DNA of 45,602 nt from an uncultured Eggerthellaceae bacterium (GTDB lineage: Bacteria; Actinomycetota; Coriobacteriia; Coriobacteriales; Eggerthellaceae), in NCBI GenBank assembly GCA_947565915.1, contig CANOHY010000015.1, forward strand, positions 1-45,602, in the 5' to 3' direction. This document shows positions 10,388 through 18,168 of the stretch, piece by piece; the first letter of the stretch is position 1, and each line of letters starts with the position of its first letter. The notes beneath the pieces are model-generated. The model was given only the letters and a program-made list of their open reading frames with translations. It was not told the origin of the DNA and did no database searches. The translations under genes were made by a program, and so were the position numbers.

Positions 10388-10486
10388 GCTGCCCCAACCC
10401 CCTGTCGGCTAAGATGTGCAGGGCTGGCTGGGATCAGTGGTGCGTTGGGAGTATCATCTATGCGATTGAGTGGCCCTGAGGCCTCT

Positions 10487-10515
10487 ATTCTAAGACTCTT
10501 GCCCGGTCATATCAA
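10487..10515 (-). promoter_or_regulatory. Promoter of the RHS toxin gene
   Basis: On the minus strand TTGATA (10515-10510) and TAGAAT (10492-10487) are separated by exactly 17 bases, a good match to a housekeeping sigma-70/SigA promoter. The predicted start near 10480 leaves a leader of about 90 bases before the GTG at 10387. The rest of the 10388-10715 gap holds the palindromic repeat at 10595-10706 and no gene that I can see. Confidence 0.6.
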
Positions 10516-10594
10516 GTATTGACCTAAGCGCGACGGCGCGAAGCCAAGGCCGTACGCATCAAGGCCAAGGCGTATCGCCGAGTCAACTGATTAG

Positions 10595-10706
10595 GCGCAA
10601 TCTCGCCTTAACGTGACACAGCATTTCCGGAAACCAAAAACATAGGCGCTTGCGCCGTAATGTTTTGGCTTGAGGATTTGCCGTGCGCGTTAAAGCGAGA
10701 TTGCGC
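10595..10706. repeat. Dispersed imperfect palindrome, copy A
   Basis: 112 bp element bounded by a perfect 12-bp inverted repeat (GCGCAATCTCGC at 10595-10606, GCGAGATTGCGC at 10695-10706), folding into one long imperfect hairpin. The left arm carries TTAACGTGACACAGC, the right arm GCCGTGCGCGTTAA. The same arms recur at 17961-18081, with partial matches at 27954-28033 and 28078-28173. Here it ends 9 bases after the MATE stop codon, so it may also stop or stabilise that transcript. Confidence 0.8.
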
Positions 10707-10715
10707 ACATACAGC

Positions 10716-12041
10716 CTATTTCATCCAGGCGGTACCGGCGGCGCGCAGGCCATTGGCCAGGGCGCGCAAGCCCATGAGCACTATGTCGAACGCCGCCCAA
10801 AGCAACCCCACTTGCACGGCCACATCCCCAATGCGCGGGAACACCGCCAACCCCAGCAACGCGAGCACCACCAGATAGGCAGCCGTGGCCCCAGCAACCG
10901 TCGCCGCAAGATAGCGGAAGTCGCCAGCGCCTATCAAGATGCCATCGAGCGCCCACATCCAGCTTTGCAAAGGAAGACCCAGCCCCACTACCACCATTCC
11001 AACCGTAGCGAGATGCTGCACCACCGGATTCGGCGAGAACAGATGCGGGGCTGCCAGGCCAAAGGCGATAAATGCAAGTCCCGCCACAACGCCCATCACG
11101 ATGCCCGCCTTGGCCGTAAGCGTGGTAAGCGAGCGCGCCTCCTTGAAGCGCCCGGCACCAAGCTCGGCTCCCACGAGCGTTTGTCCCGATATGGCAAGCG
11201 CATCCAACAGGTTCAAAGCCAAGTTCCAAGTTGCGTTTATCACCTGATAGGCCGCCAATGCATCGGTGCCGATGCGCGACGCCACCACAACTGTTGCCAC
11301 GAACCCGATTCGCAAAGCCAAAGTGCGCAGGAACAGAGGAAAGCCATCGCCGCCTGCTCCTGCGATGCCCTCAAGCCGCGGTCGCAGCAAAGCGCCTTGC
11401 GCAAGCGCCCAACGAACAGCGGGCACCACCAAGCAAAGGCACATGAACCATTGGGATATGGCTGTTGCCACGCCCGACCCCGCGATTCCAAAGCCCAGCA
11501 CAATGACGAAGAGCACGTCGAGCACGCAATTGAGAAGCGACCCGCCAGCAGCCACCACCAGAAGAAAGCGCATCTTCTGCAGGCCGCGAAAGACTCCTTG
11601 GGCTGCATATACCAAGAGCATGCCGGGCACTCCCACGATCACCGTGTGCACATACACGGCACCGAGCGACGCATCCTGTGGGTTTCCGCCAAGCAAGCTG
11701 CAAAGCGCGGGTGCGGCTGCGAACAGCACCACCGCCAGCACAACGCCAATGCCAAGCGCCAGCCATAGCCCATCGATGCCCGCCTGCATGCCCTCGCGCA
11801 TCTTGCCTGCGCCCATGAGGTGCGAAACCTTCGATGTGGTCGAATAGGCCAAGAAGATGCATAGCCCCACCGCCGTGAGCACGATGGTGGACCCAAGCGA
11901 GAGCCCGGCAAGCGACTGCGTGCTCACGTGCCCAACGATTGCCGTGTCCACCATGATGAAAAGGGGCTCGGCAATAAGCTGGCCCAAGGTGGGAACAGCC
12001 AGCACGAGGAGCTTGCGTATGGTCAAGGGCGACTCGTTCAT
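10716..12041 (-). CDS. MATE-family efflux transporter (DinF/NorM-like)
   Basis: A 441-residue polytopic membrane protein with about 12 hydrophobic segments and the duplicated MATE layout. The N-terminal half has VPTLGQLIAEPLFIMVDTAI followed by VGHVSTQSLAGLSLG; the second half has NLLDALAISGQTLVGAELGAG. Members export drugs or metabolites in exchange for Na+ or H+; the substrate cannot be told from sequence. Length is normal for the family. The ATG at 12041 has no Shine-Dalgarno sequence, and a promoter-like -10 element ends only 8 bases upstream, which suggests a leaderless mRNA. The gene follows the rpsB-tsf terminator, so it is probably transcribed independently. Confidence 0.93.
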   Translation of the reverse strand: MNESPLTIRKLLVLAVPTLGQLIAEPLFIMVDTAIVGHVSTQSLAGLSLGSTIVLTAVGLCIFLAYSTTSKVSHLMGAGKMREGMQAGIDGLWLALGIGVVLAVVLFAAAPALCSLLGGNPQDASLGAVYVHTVIVGVPGMLLVYAAQGVFRGLQKMRFLLVVAAGGSLLNCVLDVLFVIVLGFGIAGSGVATAISQWFMCLCLVVPAVRWALAQGALLRPRLEGIAGAGGDGFPLFLRTLALRIGFVATVVVASRIGTDALAAYQVINATWNLALNLLDALAISGQTLVGAELGAGRFKEARSLTTLTAKAGIVMGVVAGLAFIAFGLAAPHLFSPNPVVQHLATVGMVVVGLGLPLQSWMWALDGILIGAGDFRYLAATVAGATAAYLVVLALLGLAVFPRIGDVAVQVGLLWAAFDIVLMGLRALANGLRAAGTAWMK

Positions 12042-12049
12042 AGAGGAGA

Positions 12050-12078
12050 ATATAACCCTATGTCCGACCGAGCTTCAA
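12050..12078 (-). promoter_or_regulatory. Putative promoter giving a leaderless MATE transcript
   Basis: Minus strand TTGAAG (12078-12073), 17-base spacer, TTATAT (12055-12050). Transcription would begin about 7 bases further on, at or within 2 bases of the ATG at 12041. This agrees with the absence of a ribosome-binding site in front of that ATG. Confidence 0.45.
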
Positions 12079-12102
12079 TACTCGCTTGCACCCGAATATG
12101 AA

Positions 12103-12127
12103 GAAGGGCCCCGAATCGGAGCCCTTC
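12103..12127 (-). terminator. tsf: Rho-independent terminator of rpsB-tsf
   Basis: On the minus strand GAAGGGCTCCGA, a very short loop and TCGGGGCCCTTC pair with a single mismatch and are followed by TTCATATTC. It lies 40 bases after the tsf stop, before the MATE promoter. Confidence 0.65.
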
Positions 12128-12167
12128 GAAACCAGCGCTTTGCAACTGCCCTGCAGCAGCGCGCACG

Positions 12168-13013
12168 TTACTCGCCCAAGGCGAAGCGCACAAAGTCGAC
12201 CACCTTGATGGAACCGCCGAGCTCCTTGGCAACCTTGTCGGTGTACTCGCGCACCGTCATGTCGCCATCCTTCACGAACGCCTGCTCGGTCAGGCAGTTC
12301 TCGGCGTAGTACTTCTCCATGCGGCCAGAAGCGATCTTCTCCTGGATGTTCTCGGGCTTGCCCGACTGCGCAGCCTGCGCCTTGTAGATCTCCATCTCCT
12401 TGGCAGCGATGTCGGCAGGCACGGCCTCGCGGTTCGGGGCAACCGGGTTCAGGGCTGCCACCTGCATGGCCACGTCGCGGCCATAGGTTTGGAATGCCTC
12501 GCTTGCCGGGTCGATGCCCTCTACGTCGAAGAGCACCAGAACGCCGATCTTGCCACCCATGTGGATGTAGGAGCACACGCCACTGCCCTCAACCAGCGCA
12601 TAGCGATTCAGCTGCGTGTTCTCGCCCATCACATGAATGCAGTCGGTGATCTCGGCAGCCACGTCGGCATTCTCGCGGAGCGCCTCCACGTCGGCTGGCT
12701 TGGTCTCCAGCGCGATCTTGGTGATCTTCTCAGCATAGCCCTTGAACTTCTCGTTGATGCCCACGAAGTCGGTCTCGCAGTTGAGCTCAATCATCGCGCC
12801 GCTCTTCGCGTCGGCAGAAACAAGCGCCATCACGGTTCCCTCGTTCGTGGAACGGCCGGCCTTCTTGGCCACCGATGCCAAGCCCCATTCGCGCAGCAGG
12901 TCGACGGCCTTCTCCATGTTGGCCTCGGCCTCGGTGAGGGCCTTCTTGCATTCCATCATGCCTGCGCCGGTCATCTCGCGCAGTTCCTTGACCATGGATG
13001 CGGTAATCGCCAT
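12168..13013 (-). CDS. tsf: Translation elongation factor Ts
   Basis: EF-Ts exchanges GDP for GTP on EF-Tu in the cytoplasm. The 281-residue product starts MAITASMVKELREMTGAGMM and carries the N-terminal UBA-like domain, then the conserved ECKKAL and the core with IELNCETDFV and AMQVAALNP. The start is set at the ATG at 13013, about 7-8 bases after AGGAAGG; in-frame codons upstream (to 13052) lie in or before that ribosome-binding site and give a non-homologous extension. It follows rpsB by 80 bases in the usual rpsB-tsf operon, and a hairpin terminator lies downstream. Confidence 0.98.
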   Translation of the reverse strand: MAITASMVKELREMTGAGMMECKKALTEAEANMEKAVDLLREWGLASVAKKAGRSTNEGTVMALVSADAKSGAMIELNCETDFVGINEKFKGYAEKITKIALETKPADVEALRENADVAAEITDCIHVMGENTQLNRYALVEGSGVCSYIHMGGKIGVLVLFDVEGIDPASEAFQTYGRDVAMQVAALNPVAPNREAVPADIAAKEMEIYKAQAAQSGKPENIQEKIASGRMEKYYAENCLTEQAFVKDGDMTVREYTDKVAKELGGSIKVVDFVRFALGE

Positions 13014-13093
13014 GTTCATCATCCTTCCTGGATAATCGAGCAGCTCAGGCACCGTTCGTCTTTGCGACGCGGTGCATGCGCTGCATGTCTCGT

Positions 13094-13951
13094 CTATTCG
13101 GCGTCGGCCACCGTGGCCTCGACAGCCTCTGCAACTGCCTCGGCAACATCAGCCTCCACGGCTGCTTCAACTGCCTCGGTTGAAGGAGTCTCGGCAACCA
13201 CTGCTTCGGTCACGCCCACCGTGCCATTGGGCTCCACCGTGCCCTGGACCATCTCCTCCAGCGTCACAGGAGCGCCCACGCCTGCCACCACAGCGTCGGC
13301 GATGAAGTCGCACAGCAGCTTCACCGAGCGGATGGCATCGTCGTTGGTGGGAATGCCGTAGTCCACATCATCGGGGTCGCAGTTGGTATCCAACGTGCCC
13401 ACGATGGGAATCTCCAGCTTCTGAGCCTCGTGCACGGCAATGGCCTCGCGGTTGGTGTCGATGATGAAGATGGCATCGGGCACGCGACGCAAGTTGCGGA
13501 TGCCGTTCAGGTTCGTCTGCAGCTTCGAGAGTTCCTTGCGAAGCAGGATCTGCTCCTTCTTCGGCAACAGCTCCATGCGGCCGTCGGCCTCCATGGCCTC
13601 CAGCTCTTCCATGCGATTCACGCTCTTGCGAATGGTCTGGAAGTTGGTCATCATGCCGCCAAGCCAACGAGCGTTCACGTAGGGCATGCCGCAGCGGTTG
13701 GCAGCCTCGCTAATGGCATCCTGAGCCTGCTTCTTGGTGCCCACGAACAGCACCGTGCCGCCCTTCTCGGTGAGGTTGCGCACGAACGTGTAGGCGCGGT
13801 CCAATCCGATGAGCGTCTGCTTCAGGTCGATGATGTAGATGTCGCCACGGCTGCCGAAGATGTACGGCTCCATCTTGGGGTTCCAGCGACGGGTTTGATG
13901 CCCGAAATGGGCTCCTGCATCCAGCAGCGTTTGAATACTGACTTTCGCCAT
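13094..13951 (-). CDS. rpsB: 30S ribosomal protein S2
   Basis: The 285-residue protein starts MAKVSIQTLLDAGAHFGHQT and contains the S2 signatures GDIYIIDLKQTL, LFVGTKKQAQ, YVNARWLGGMMTN and GIPTNDDA. The C-terminal 40 residues are a run of Ala, Val and Glu, an acidic tail seen in several actinobacterial S2 proteins. The ATG at 13951 follows GGAGTGG; a 31-residue upstream extension is possible in frame but has no homology to S2. It is the first gene of the rpsB-tsf operon. Confidence 0.98.
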   Translation of the reverse strand: MAKVSIQTLLDAGAHFGHQTRRWNPKMEPYIFGSRGDIYIIDLKQTLIGLDRAYTFVRNLTEKGGTVLFVGTKKQAQDAISEAANRCGMPYVNARWLGGMMTNFQTIRKSVNRMEELEAMEADGRMELLPKKEQILLRKELSKLQTNLNGIRNLRRVPDAIFIIDTNREAIAVHEAQKLEIPIVGTLDTNCDPDDVDYGIPTNDDAIRSVKLLCDFIADAVVAGVGAPVTLEEMVQGTVEPNGTVGVTEAVVAETPSTEAVEAAVEADVAEAVAEAVEATVADAE

Positions 13952-14064
13952 ATCCACTCCATTCGTTAGTCCTCTGCCCGTGGTCATCCCCGATGTCCGC
14001 AGCCTTTTCCAGGTGGCCACTAGCGGTTCGGGTCGCACGAGCATGTGTGATTAGAAACTCTGGT

Positions 14065-14093
14065 AGTATACTCCAACCGCGCAAAAGCGCACA
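14065..14093 (-). promoter_or_regulatory. rpsB: Putative rpsB-tsf promoter
   Basis: Minus strand -10 TATACT (14070-14065), with a weak -35 TGTGCG (14093-14088) at 17-base spacing. It gives a leader of about 110 bases before the S2 start, long enough to hold an S2 autoregulatory site, though I cannot identify one. Confidence 0.45.
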
Positions 14094-14144
14094 GACGCTT
14101 TCGATAATTCATATTTTCGAGCAATACGCCCATTGGAGAACGCC

Positions 14145-14726
14145 ATGGATTTCAACAACGTGCAATTCGAGCGCTCGTTCGGCATATCGTCTCAGCTCAC
14201 GCCATCAGACATGCCCGAGGTATCCTTCGCCGGACGCTCCAACGTGGGCAAGTCCTCGCTGCTCAATGCGCTTTTCAATCGCAAGAAGCTGGCCAAGGTT
14301 TCCCAAACGCCAGGCAAAACGTCAACCATCAACTTCTTCGCCACCGACGATGCGCGCTTCGTCGACTTGCCCGGCTATGGCTACGCGAAGGTGTCGAAAT
14401 CCGAAAAGGAACGCTGGTCGGAGCTAATCGAGGGCTATTTCAACCAAGACCGCGATTTCGCCCTCACCTGCTCGCTCATCGACATCCGCCACCCTGCCAC
14501 GGCGCTCGACGAGAACATGGTGGGGTTCCTTCAAGAAGCGCGCTTGCCCTTCGCCATCGTGCTCACCAAGGCCGACAAGCTCTCGAAATCGAAGTGCCTC
14601 CAACAGGCGGCGGCCATCAAGGCGCAGCTTGGCCTGGGCGATGAAGTGCCCATGGTGCTCACATCCTCGGCGAAGAGGTCGGGCATCGACGAGCTGAGGG
14701 CCGTTATCGAGCAGGCACTCGCCTAA
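14145..14726 (+). CDS. ysxC: Ribosome biogenesis GTPase YsxC/EngB
   Basis: A 193-residue TrmE-Era-EngA-type GTPase needed for large ribosomal subunit assembly. The G1 loop GRSNVGKSS is at residues 30-38; G3 DLPGYGYAKV, G4 TKADK and G5 SSA follow, with the QTPGKTSTINFF switch region between. The start is the ATG at 14145, preceded by GGAGAA six bases away; a TTG four codons upstream overlaps that ribosome-binding site. It is divergent from rpsB, and the 90-base gap to the convergent rnhA has no clear terminator. Confidence 0.97.
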   Translation: MDFNNVQFERSFGISSQLTPSDMPEVSFAGRSNVGKSSLLNALFNRKKLAKVSQTPGKTSTINFFATDDARFVDLPGYGYAKVSKSEKERWSELIEGYFNQDRDFALTCSLIDIRHPATALDENMVGFLQEARLPFAIVLTKADKLSKSKCLQQAAAIKAQLGLGDEVPMVLTSSAKRSGIDELRAVIEQALA

Positions 14727-14816
14727 GAAGCTCGCATAAGGATTGCATAAGGCTCGCGTCTAAGCCTGGTATTCTGCATGAACCTCGCGCATGCAGGCGC
14801 GCGCTTTGCGCTCGGG

Positions 14817-15302
14817 CTATTCCATGCCCTCGTCAACCAGCAGCTCCTCGCCATCGGCGGCAGCTGTGGCCAGTTGGTCGCAGCGCTCGTTTTCGGCATG
14901 GCCGGCATGCCCGTGTACCCATTGGAATGCAACCTCATGCGGCTCCATGGCCGCAAGCAAACGCAGCCACAGATCCACGTTCTTCACCGGCTGCTTCTGC
15001 GCGTTCTTCCATCCGCGGCGAAGCCAACCTTCCACCCAATGGTCGTTGAAGGCCTTCACCACGTATTGCGAATCGGAGACAACACGCACATCGCATGGCC
15101 GCTTCAGGGCCTCGAGGCCCGCAATGACGCCCATCAGCTCCATGCGGTTGTTGGTGGTGTGCGCATAGCCCCCCGAAAGCTCGCGCTCGTGCTGCTGGCC
15201 TGCACCGTCGACATAGCGAAGCAGCGTGCCGAACCCGCCCGGGCCTGGGTTACCACGAGACGAGCCATCCGAGAAGAGGTCGACGTGCATCGAAGATGTC
15301 AT
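14817..15302 (-). CDS. rnhA: Ribonuclease HI
   Basis: RNase HI cuts the RNA strand of RNA-DNA hybrids. The 161-residue protein shows the type 1 fold motifs in order: VDLFSDGSSRGNPGPGG (first catalytic Asp), TTNNRMELMGVIAGL (catalytic Glu), VVSDSQYVVKAF (second Asp), and VHGHAGHAENERCDQLA with the metal-proximal His and last Asp. Start choice is uncertain among TTG 15308, ATG 15302 and ATG 15290; none has a strong ribosome-binding site. The frame begins only a few bases after the stop of the upstream NlpC/P60 gene, so it is probably cotranscribed with it and translated by coupling. Confidence 0.95.
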   Translation of the reverse strand: MTSSMHVDLFSDGSSRGNPGPGGFGTLLRYVDGAGQQHERELSGGYAHTTNNRMELMGVIAGLEALKRPCDVRVVSDSQYVVKAFNDHWVEGWLRRGWKNAQKQPVKNVDLWLRLLAAMEPHEVAFQWVHGHAGHAENERCDQLATAAADGEELLVDEGME

Positions 15303-15315
15303 GCTCAATGCGCGC

Positions 15316-16482
15316 TTAGCCGGGATACTTCACGATTACCATGCCGGCTTGCACAGGCCCGATGATGACGCCCACGCCATAGGTTGCCGCATGGATCATC
15401 TGACCTCCGCCAATGTAGATGCCGGTATGTTGGTCGCCGCCCTCCACGTGCACGACGCACACGTCGCCCGGCTGAGGATCGTTGGTCACGGGCCAGTTGA
15501 TGAACGTGGCCGTGGTGCCCAAGCGGCTATGCGACCCCGTGAGGCAGTAGCCCACCAAACCCGAGCAATCGTAGCCGTAAGGGCCCGTGGCACCCCACAC
15601 ATAAGGTGCGCCAAGGCACGCATACGCACGGCTGACCGGGTCGGTGCCACCCTCGTAGGGCTTCTGCACGGGAGTGTTGTCTTCCCAGGGGTTGTAGCCG
15701 CCCGCTCCACCATTCGTGGAACCGCCGCCGTTGCCGCCGCCATTCCAGTTGCTGCCCCCGCCGTTGTTGTTGCTTTCAAGAGCCGCCTGGCGCTCAGCCT
15801 CTTGACGGGCACGCTCGGCAGCCGCAGCCTCTTCGGCCTGCCGTTGCTGCTCGACCAATTCGAGCACCTCGGCGCTCAGGCCGTCGTATATGGACTGCAT
15901 CTCGCTTACCGTTGCCTCGGCGCGAGCAGCTGCCTGCGCGGCCGCATCCGAATTCTCGGCAGCCAGCTTAGCCTGCTCCTCCAGGATTTCCGCTTGCTCT
16001 TCTGCTTCGGCGCGCAACGCCTTCTGCTCGGCCACCAGCTCGGCATCTTGCGAGTTCACCTTGTTGAGCACATCCCAGTTGGTTGCGAATTCAACGAAGC
16101 TGGCAGACCCAAGCAGAAGGTCGATGAGCGACGTGCTGCCTCCACGATACATATCGCGTGCTCGGCTGCCCAAGCGCTCCTGCAGCACTTCTATCTGGGC
16201 CTGGATCTCCTCGATGCGCGCTTGCGCCTCGTCGCGCTTCTGCTCGGCTTCCGCCTGAGCCATGAGTGCAACGCCATAAGAGCTCGAGAGCCGGTCGAGC
16301 TCGTTTTGCATGGCAGTTAGGTTAGCCAGAGCCGTCTCGGCCTCGGCCTGCTTGTCGGAAAGCTCGTCAGCGAAGGCAGGCCCTGCTGTGGGCAGCGGGC
16401 ATAATGCGATAGCCATCGCGATGGCCAGCAAAATGGCCAATGCCTTGTTCGTCAATATTGCGAAATGCGACGTATGCTGCAT
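15316..16482 (-). CDS. Secreted NlpC/P60 peptidoglycan hydrolase with coiled-coil N-terminus (paralogue 1)
   Basis: A 388-residue exported protein. The start is ATG 16482, which has a near-perfect GGAGGT seven bases upstream; the frame is open 48 codons further up without support. A signal peptide (about residues 1-38) ends near AFA|DEL. Residues about 40-230 form a long coiled coil containing RARDMYRGGSTS, then a Gly/Asn-rich linker, then the NlpC/P60 domain with catalytic Cys in YGYDCSGLVGYC and His in QHTGIYIGGG. The family cleaves D-gamma-glutamyl-diamino acid bonds in wall peptides, and the coiled coil resembles the regulatory arm of RipA/PcsB-type cell-division hydrolases. The adjacent upstream gene is its paralogue. 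Confidence 0.93.
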   Translation of the reverse strand: MQHTSHFAILTNKALAILLAIAMAIALCPLPTAGPAFADELSDKQAEAETALANLTAMQNELDRLSSSYGVALMAQAEAEQKRDEAQARIEEIQAQIEVLQERLGSRARDMYRGGSTSLIDLLLGSASFVEFATNWDVLNKVNSQDAELVAEQKALRAEAEEQAEILEEQAKLAAENSDAAAQAAARAEATVSEMQSIYDGLSAEVLELVEQQRQAEEAAAAERARQEAERQAALESNNNGGGSNWNGGGNGGGSTNGGAGGYNPWEDNTPVQKPYEGGTDPVSRAYACLGAPYVWGATGPYGYDCSGLVGYCLTGSHSRLGTTATFINWPVTNDPQPGDVCVVHVEGGDQHTGIYIGGGQMIHAATYGVGVIIGPVQAGMVIVKYPG

Positions 16483-16521
16483 CGTTTTACCTCCATTTGC
16501 ATATCGTCTCGCGGGTGACCC

Positions 16522-16530
16522 AGTGTAGCA
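16522..16530 (-). promoter_or_regulatory. Extended -10 promoter of NlpC/P60 paralogue 1
   Basis: Minus strand TGCTACACT (16530-16522) fits the extended -10 pattern TGnTAnnnT. There is no convincing -35 element, as is common for extended -10 promoters. The leader would be about 33 bases and include the GGAGGT site. The remainder of the 16483-16700 gap holds a weak AT-rich inverted repeat (16646-16661), perhaps part of the terminator of the upstream gene, and nothing else recognisable. Confidence 0.4.
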
Positions 16531-16700
16531 CAATGCCCTTTTGACCTGGTAAATGCTTGCGAAATCCTTACGATGCGCGTAGGAAACCTTCATCGAAACT
16601 TCAAGGCCATACCACCGGTTGTGCATGGCGCGCGCAATGCCACAAGGCTTTTAAAAAAGCCCTCGCTGGGATTTCGCTTCGCCTATGGGGAGCACGCGTG

Positions 16701-17786
16701 CTAGTAGCGGACGTAGATCATTCCCTTTTGCACGTCGCTGATGATGACGCCCGAGTTCTCGTCGGCCGCATGAATCATCTGGCCATTGCCAATGTAAATG
16801 CCCGTGTGCTGGTTGTTGCCATCGTGGATGACACAGATGTCACCCGGCTGCGGATCGGTTACCTGGGGCCAGTTAATCATGGTGCCCGTCCAGCCAATGC
16901 GATTGTATTCGCCGGTAAGAGCATAGCTCACGAAACCGGAGCAATCGAAGTAGCCGTTGGAACCCGTTGCGCCGTATTGATACCCATGGCCTAACATGGC
17001 CATGGCACGGTCTACGATGGCATTGCCTGTAGCAGCCACGTACTCCGAAGCATTGCTGTAGACCTGGCCCGTGGCGATGTCGGTCACGGTGCCATCATCG
17101 TTCTGCACGCCGCCCGTAGCATAGGAGTTCATGGCGGCCGCATAGGCTGCTTGCTGCTCGGCTGCATACAAAGCCTGCGCCTCAGCACTCAGAGCGTTGT
17201 AGGTTTCCTGCATCTGGTCGTAGAGCACCTTCGCCTCATCGAACGCCCGACCAGCATCGGTGGACTTCTGCTGAGCTGTTTTCTCCTGCTGATCCAGCAG
17301 CGCCTTCTGCTCTTCGAGCTGCGAGCGCAAATCCTTAGCCTCGATGGATAACTCAGCATCGGTCTCGTTTACGCGGTTCATGAGGTCCCAGTTCTTGGTG
17401 AACTCAGCGAACGAGGTGGCACCAAGGATGAGGTCCAGAAACGAGCTGGAGCCATTGCGGTACATCTCGCGAGCACGCGTGCCCAGGCGGCTTTGCACCT
17501 CGTCGATGCGCTCGTTGATGTCGTCGATGCGACCCTCGGTTTCCTCACGGGCCTGAATGGCCTCTTGGTACTCGCTCAAGCAAGCGAAGTAATTGTCGGA
17601 CGCCTCGTTCATCGTTTGCTCCATAGAATGGAGCTGGCTGAGCGCCGCATTGGCTTCGGCAGCCATCTCGGCAGCCGTTACCGCGTGTGCTGAAGTGGTG
17701 GGAATGGCAACGCCGCACGCAAGAACCAGGGAGAATGCGCCGACGAATAGCTTCTTGACCGGACTCGCCTGAGTGCAAAACCTCAT
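16701..17786 (-). CDS. Secreted NlpC/P60 peptidoglycan hydrolase with coiled-coil N-terminus (paralogue 2)
   Basis: A 361-residue paralogue of the next gene downstream. The ATG at 17786 is chosen because GGAGG lies eight bases before it. A signal peptide (about residues 1-33) ends near AHA|VTA; a coiled coil with RAREMYRNGSSSFLDLILG follows, matching the RGGSTSLIDLLLG stretch of the neighbour. The C-terminal NlpC/P60 domain has NGYFDCSGFVSYAL (catalytic Cys) and QHTGIYIGNGQMIHA (catalytic His). It lacks the long Gly/Asn-rich linker of the neighbour. The two genes lie 218 bases apart in the same direction and probably arose by tandem duplication, with division of labour in wall remodelling likely but unproven. 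Confidence 0.93.
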   Translation of the reverse strand: MRFCTQASPVKKLFVGAFSLVLACGVAIPTTSAHAVTAAEMAAEANAALSQLHSMEQTMNEASDNYFACLSEYQEAIQAREETEGRIDDINERIDEVQSRLGTRAREMYRNGSSSFLDLILGATSFAEFTKNWDLMNRVNETDAELSIEAKDLRSQLEEQKALLDQQEKTAQQKSTDAGRAFDEAKVLYDQMQETYNALSAEAQALYAAEQQAAYAAAMNSYATGGVQNDDGTVTDIATGQVYSNASEYVAATGNAIVDRAMAMLGHGYQYGATGSNGYFDCSGFVSYALTGEYNRIGWTGTMINWPQVTDPQPGDICVIHDGNNQHTGIYIGNGQMIHAADENSGVIISDVQKGMIYVRY

Positions 17787-17960
17787 TATGAAATCCTCCA
17801 TATCGCCTTCAATGCAGCCCATAGGTTACCACAGATGGCCTTCCCCAACCGCCCAGGCTCGCCTCTGCCTACGCGAACTTAGAGGCCTTCCATGCAAATG
17901 ACCGGGCGTTATGTGCATCGTGTCATAATCTCGTCACAGCACATGCCTATCTATATGTTC

Positions 17961-18081
17961 GTGCGACTTAGTCTTAATGTGACACGGCATTTCCGGAAAC
18001 CAAAAACGTAGAAATGGCCAAAGGCCATTTCGTGACGTTTTGGCTTGAGGATTTGCCGTGCGCATTAAGGCTTAGCCGCAC
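17961..18081. repeat. Dispersed imperfect palindrome, copy B
   Basis: 121 bp hairpin in the gap between the divergent NlpC/P60 and metG-like genes. The centre GAAATGGCC/GGCCATTTC is perfectly paired around AAA. The left arm carries TTAATGTGACACGGCATTTC, the right arm GGATTTGCCGTGCGCATTAA. Arms match copy A closely while the central loops differ. Being between divergent promoters, this copy cannot be a terminator for either neighbour. The rest of the 17787-18168 gap shows no gene or riboswitch that I can recognise. Confidence 0.8.
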
Positions 18082-18168
18082 GAGCTATTCGTACCCAAGT
18101 TCTGCATGGCGCTAATGCAGCGAGCAACTACAATGTTCTAATACATAAGCGAGCAAGGAGCCTCACCC

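Noticed and set aside
10388..10715. tRNA, small RNA or transposase remnant in the larger gaps
   Set aside because: No cloverleaf, TTC-arm pattern or transposase fragment was seen in this gap or in 17787-18168, 27871-28269, 37150-37449 and 39641-39911.
13014..13052. Longer EF-Ts start 13 codons upstream
   Set aside because: The added residues are outside the family, and the AGGAAGG ribosome-binding site lies within the extension, 7-8 bases before the ATG at 13013.
17787..17960. Possible c-di-AMP (ydaO) riboswitch before the NlpC/P60 gene
   Set aside because: This class often precedes wall hydrolases in Actinobacteria, but I could not find its conserved core; the G-rich stretch near 17830-17870 does not match.
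18082..18168. T-box leader before the metG-like gene
   Set aside because: The stretch is too short and lacks the T-box bulge and an antiterminator/terminator pair.
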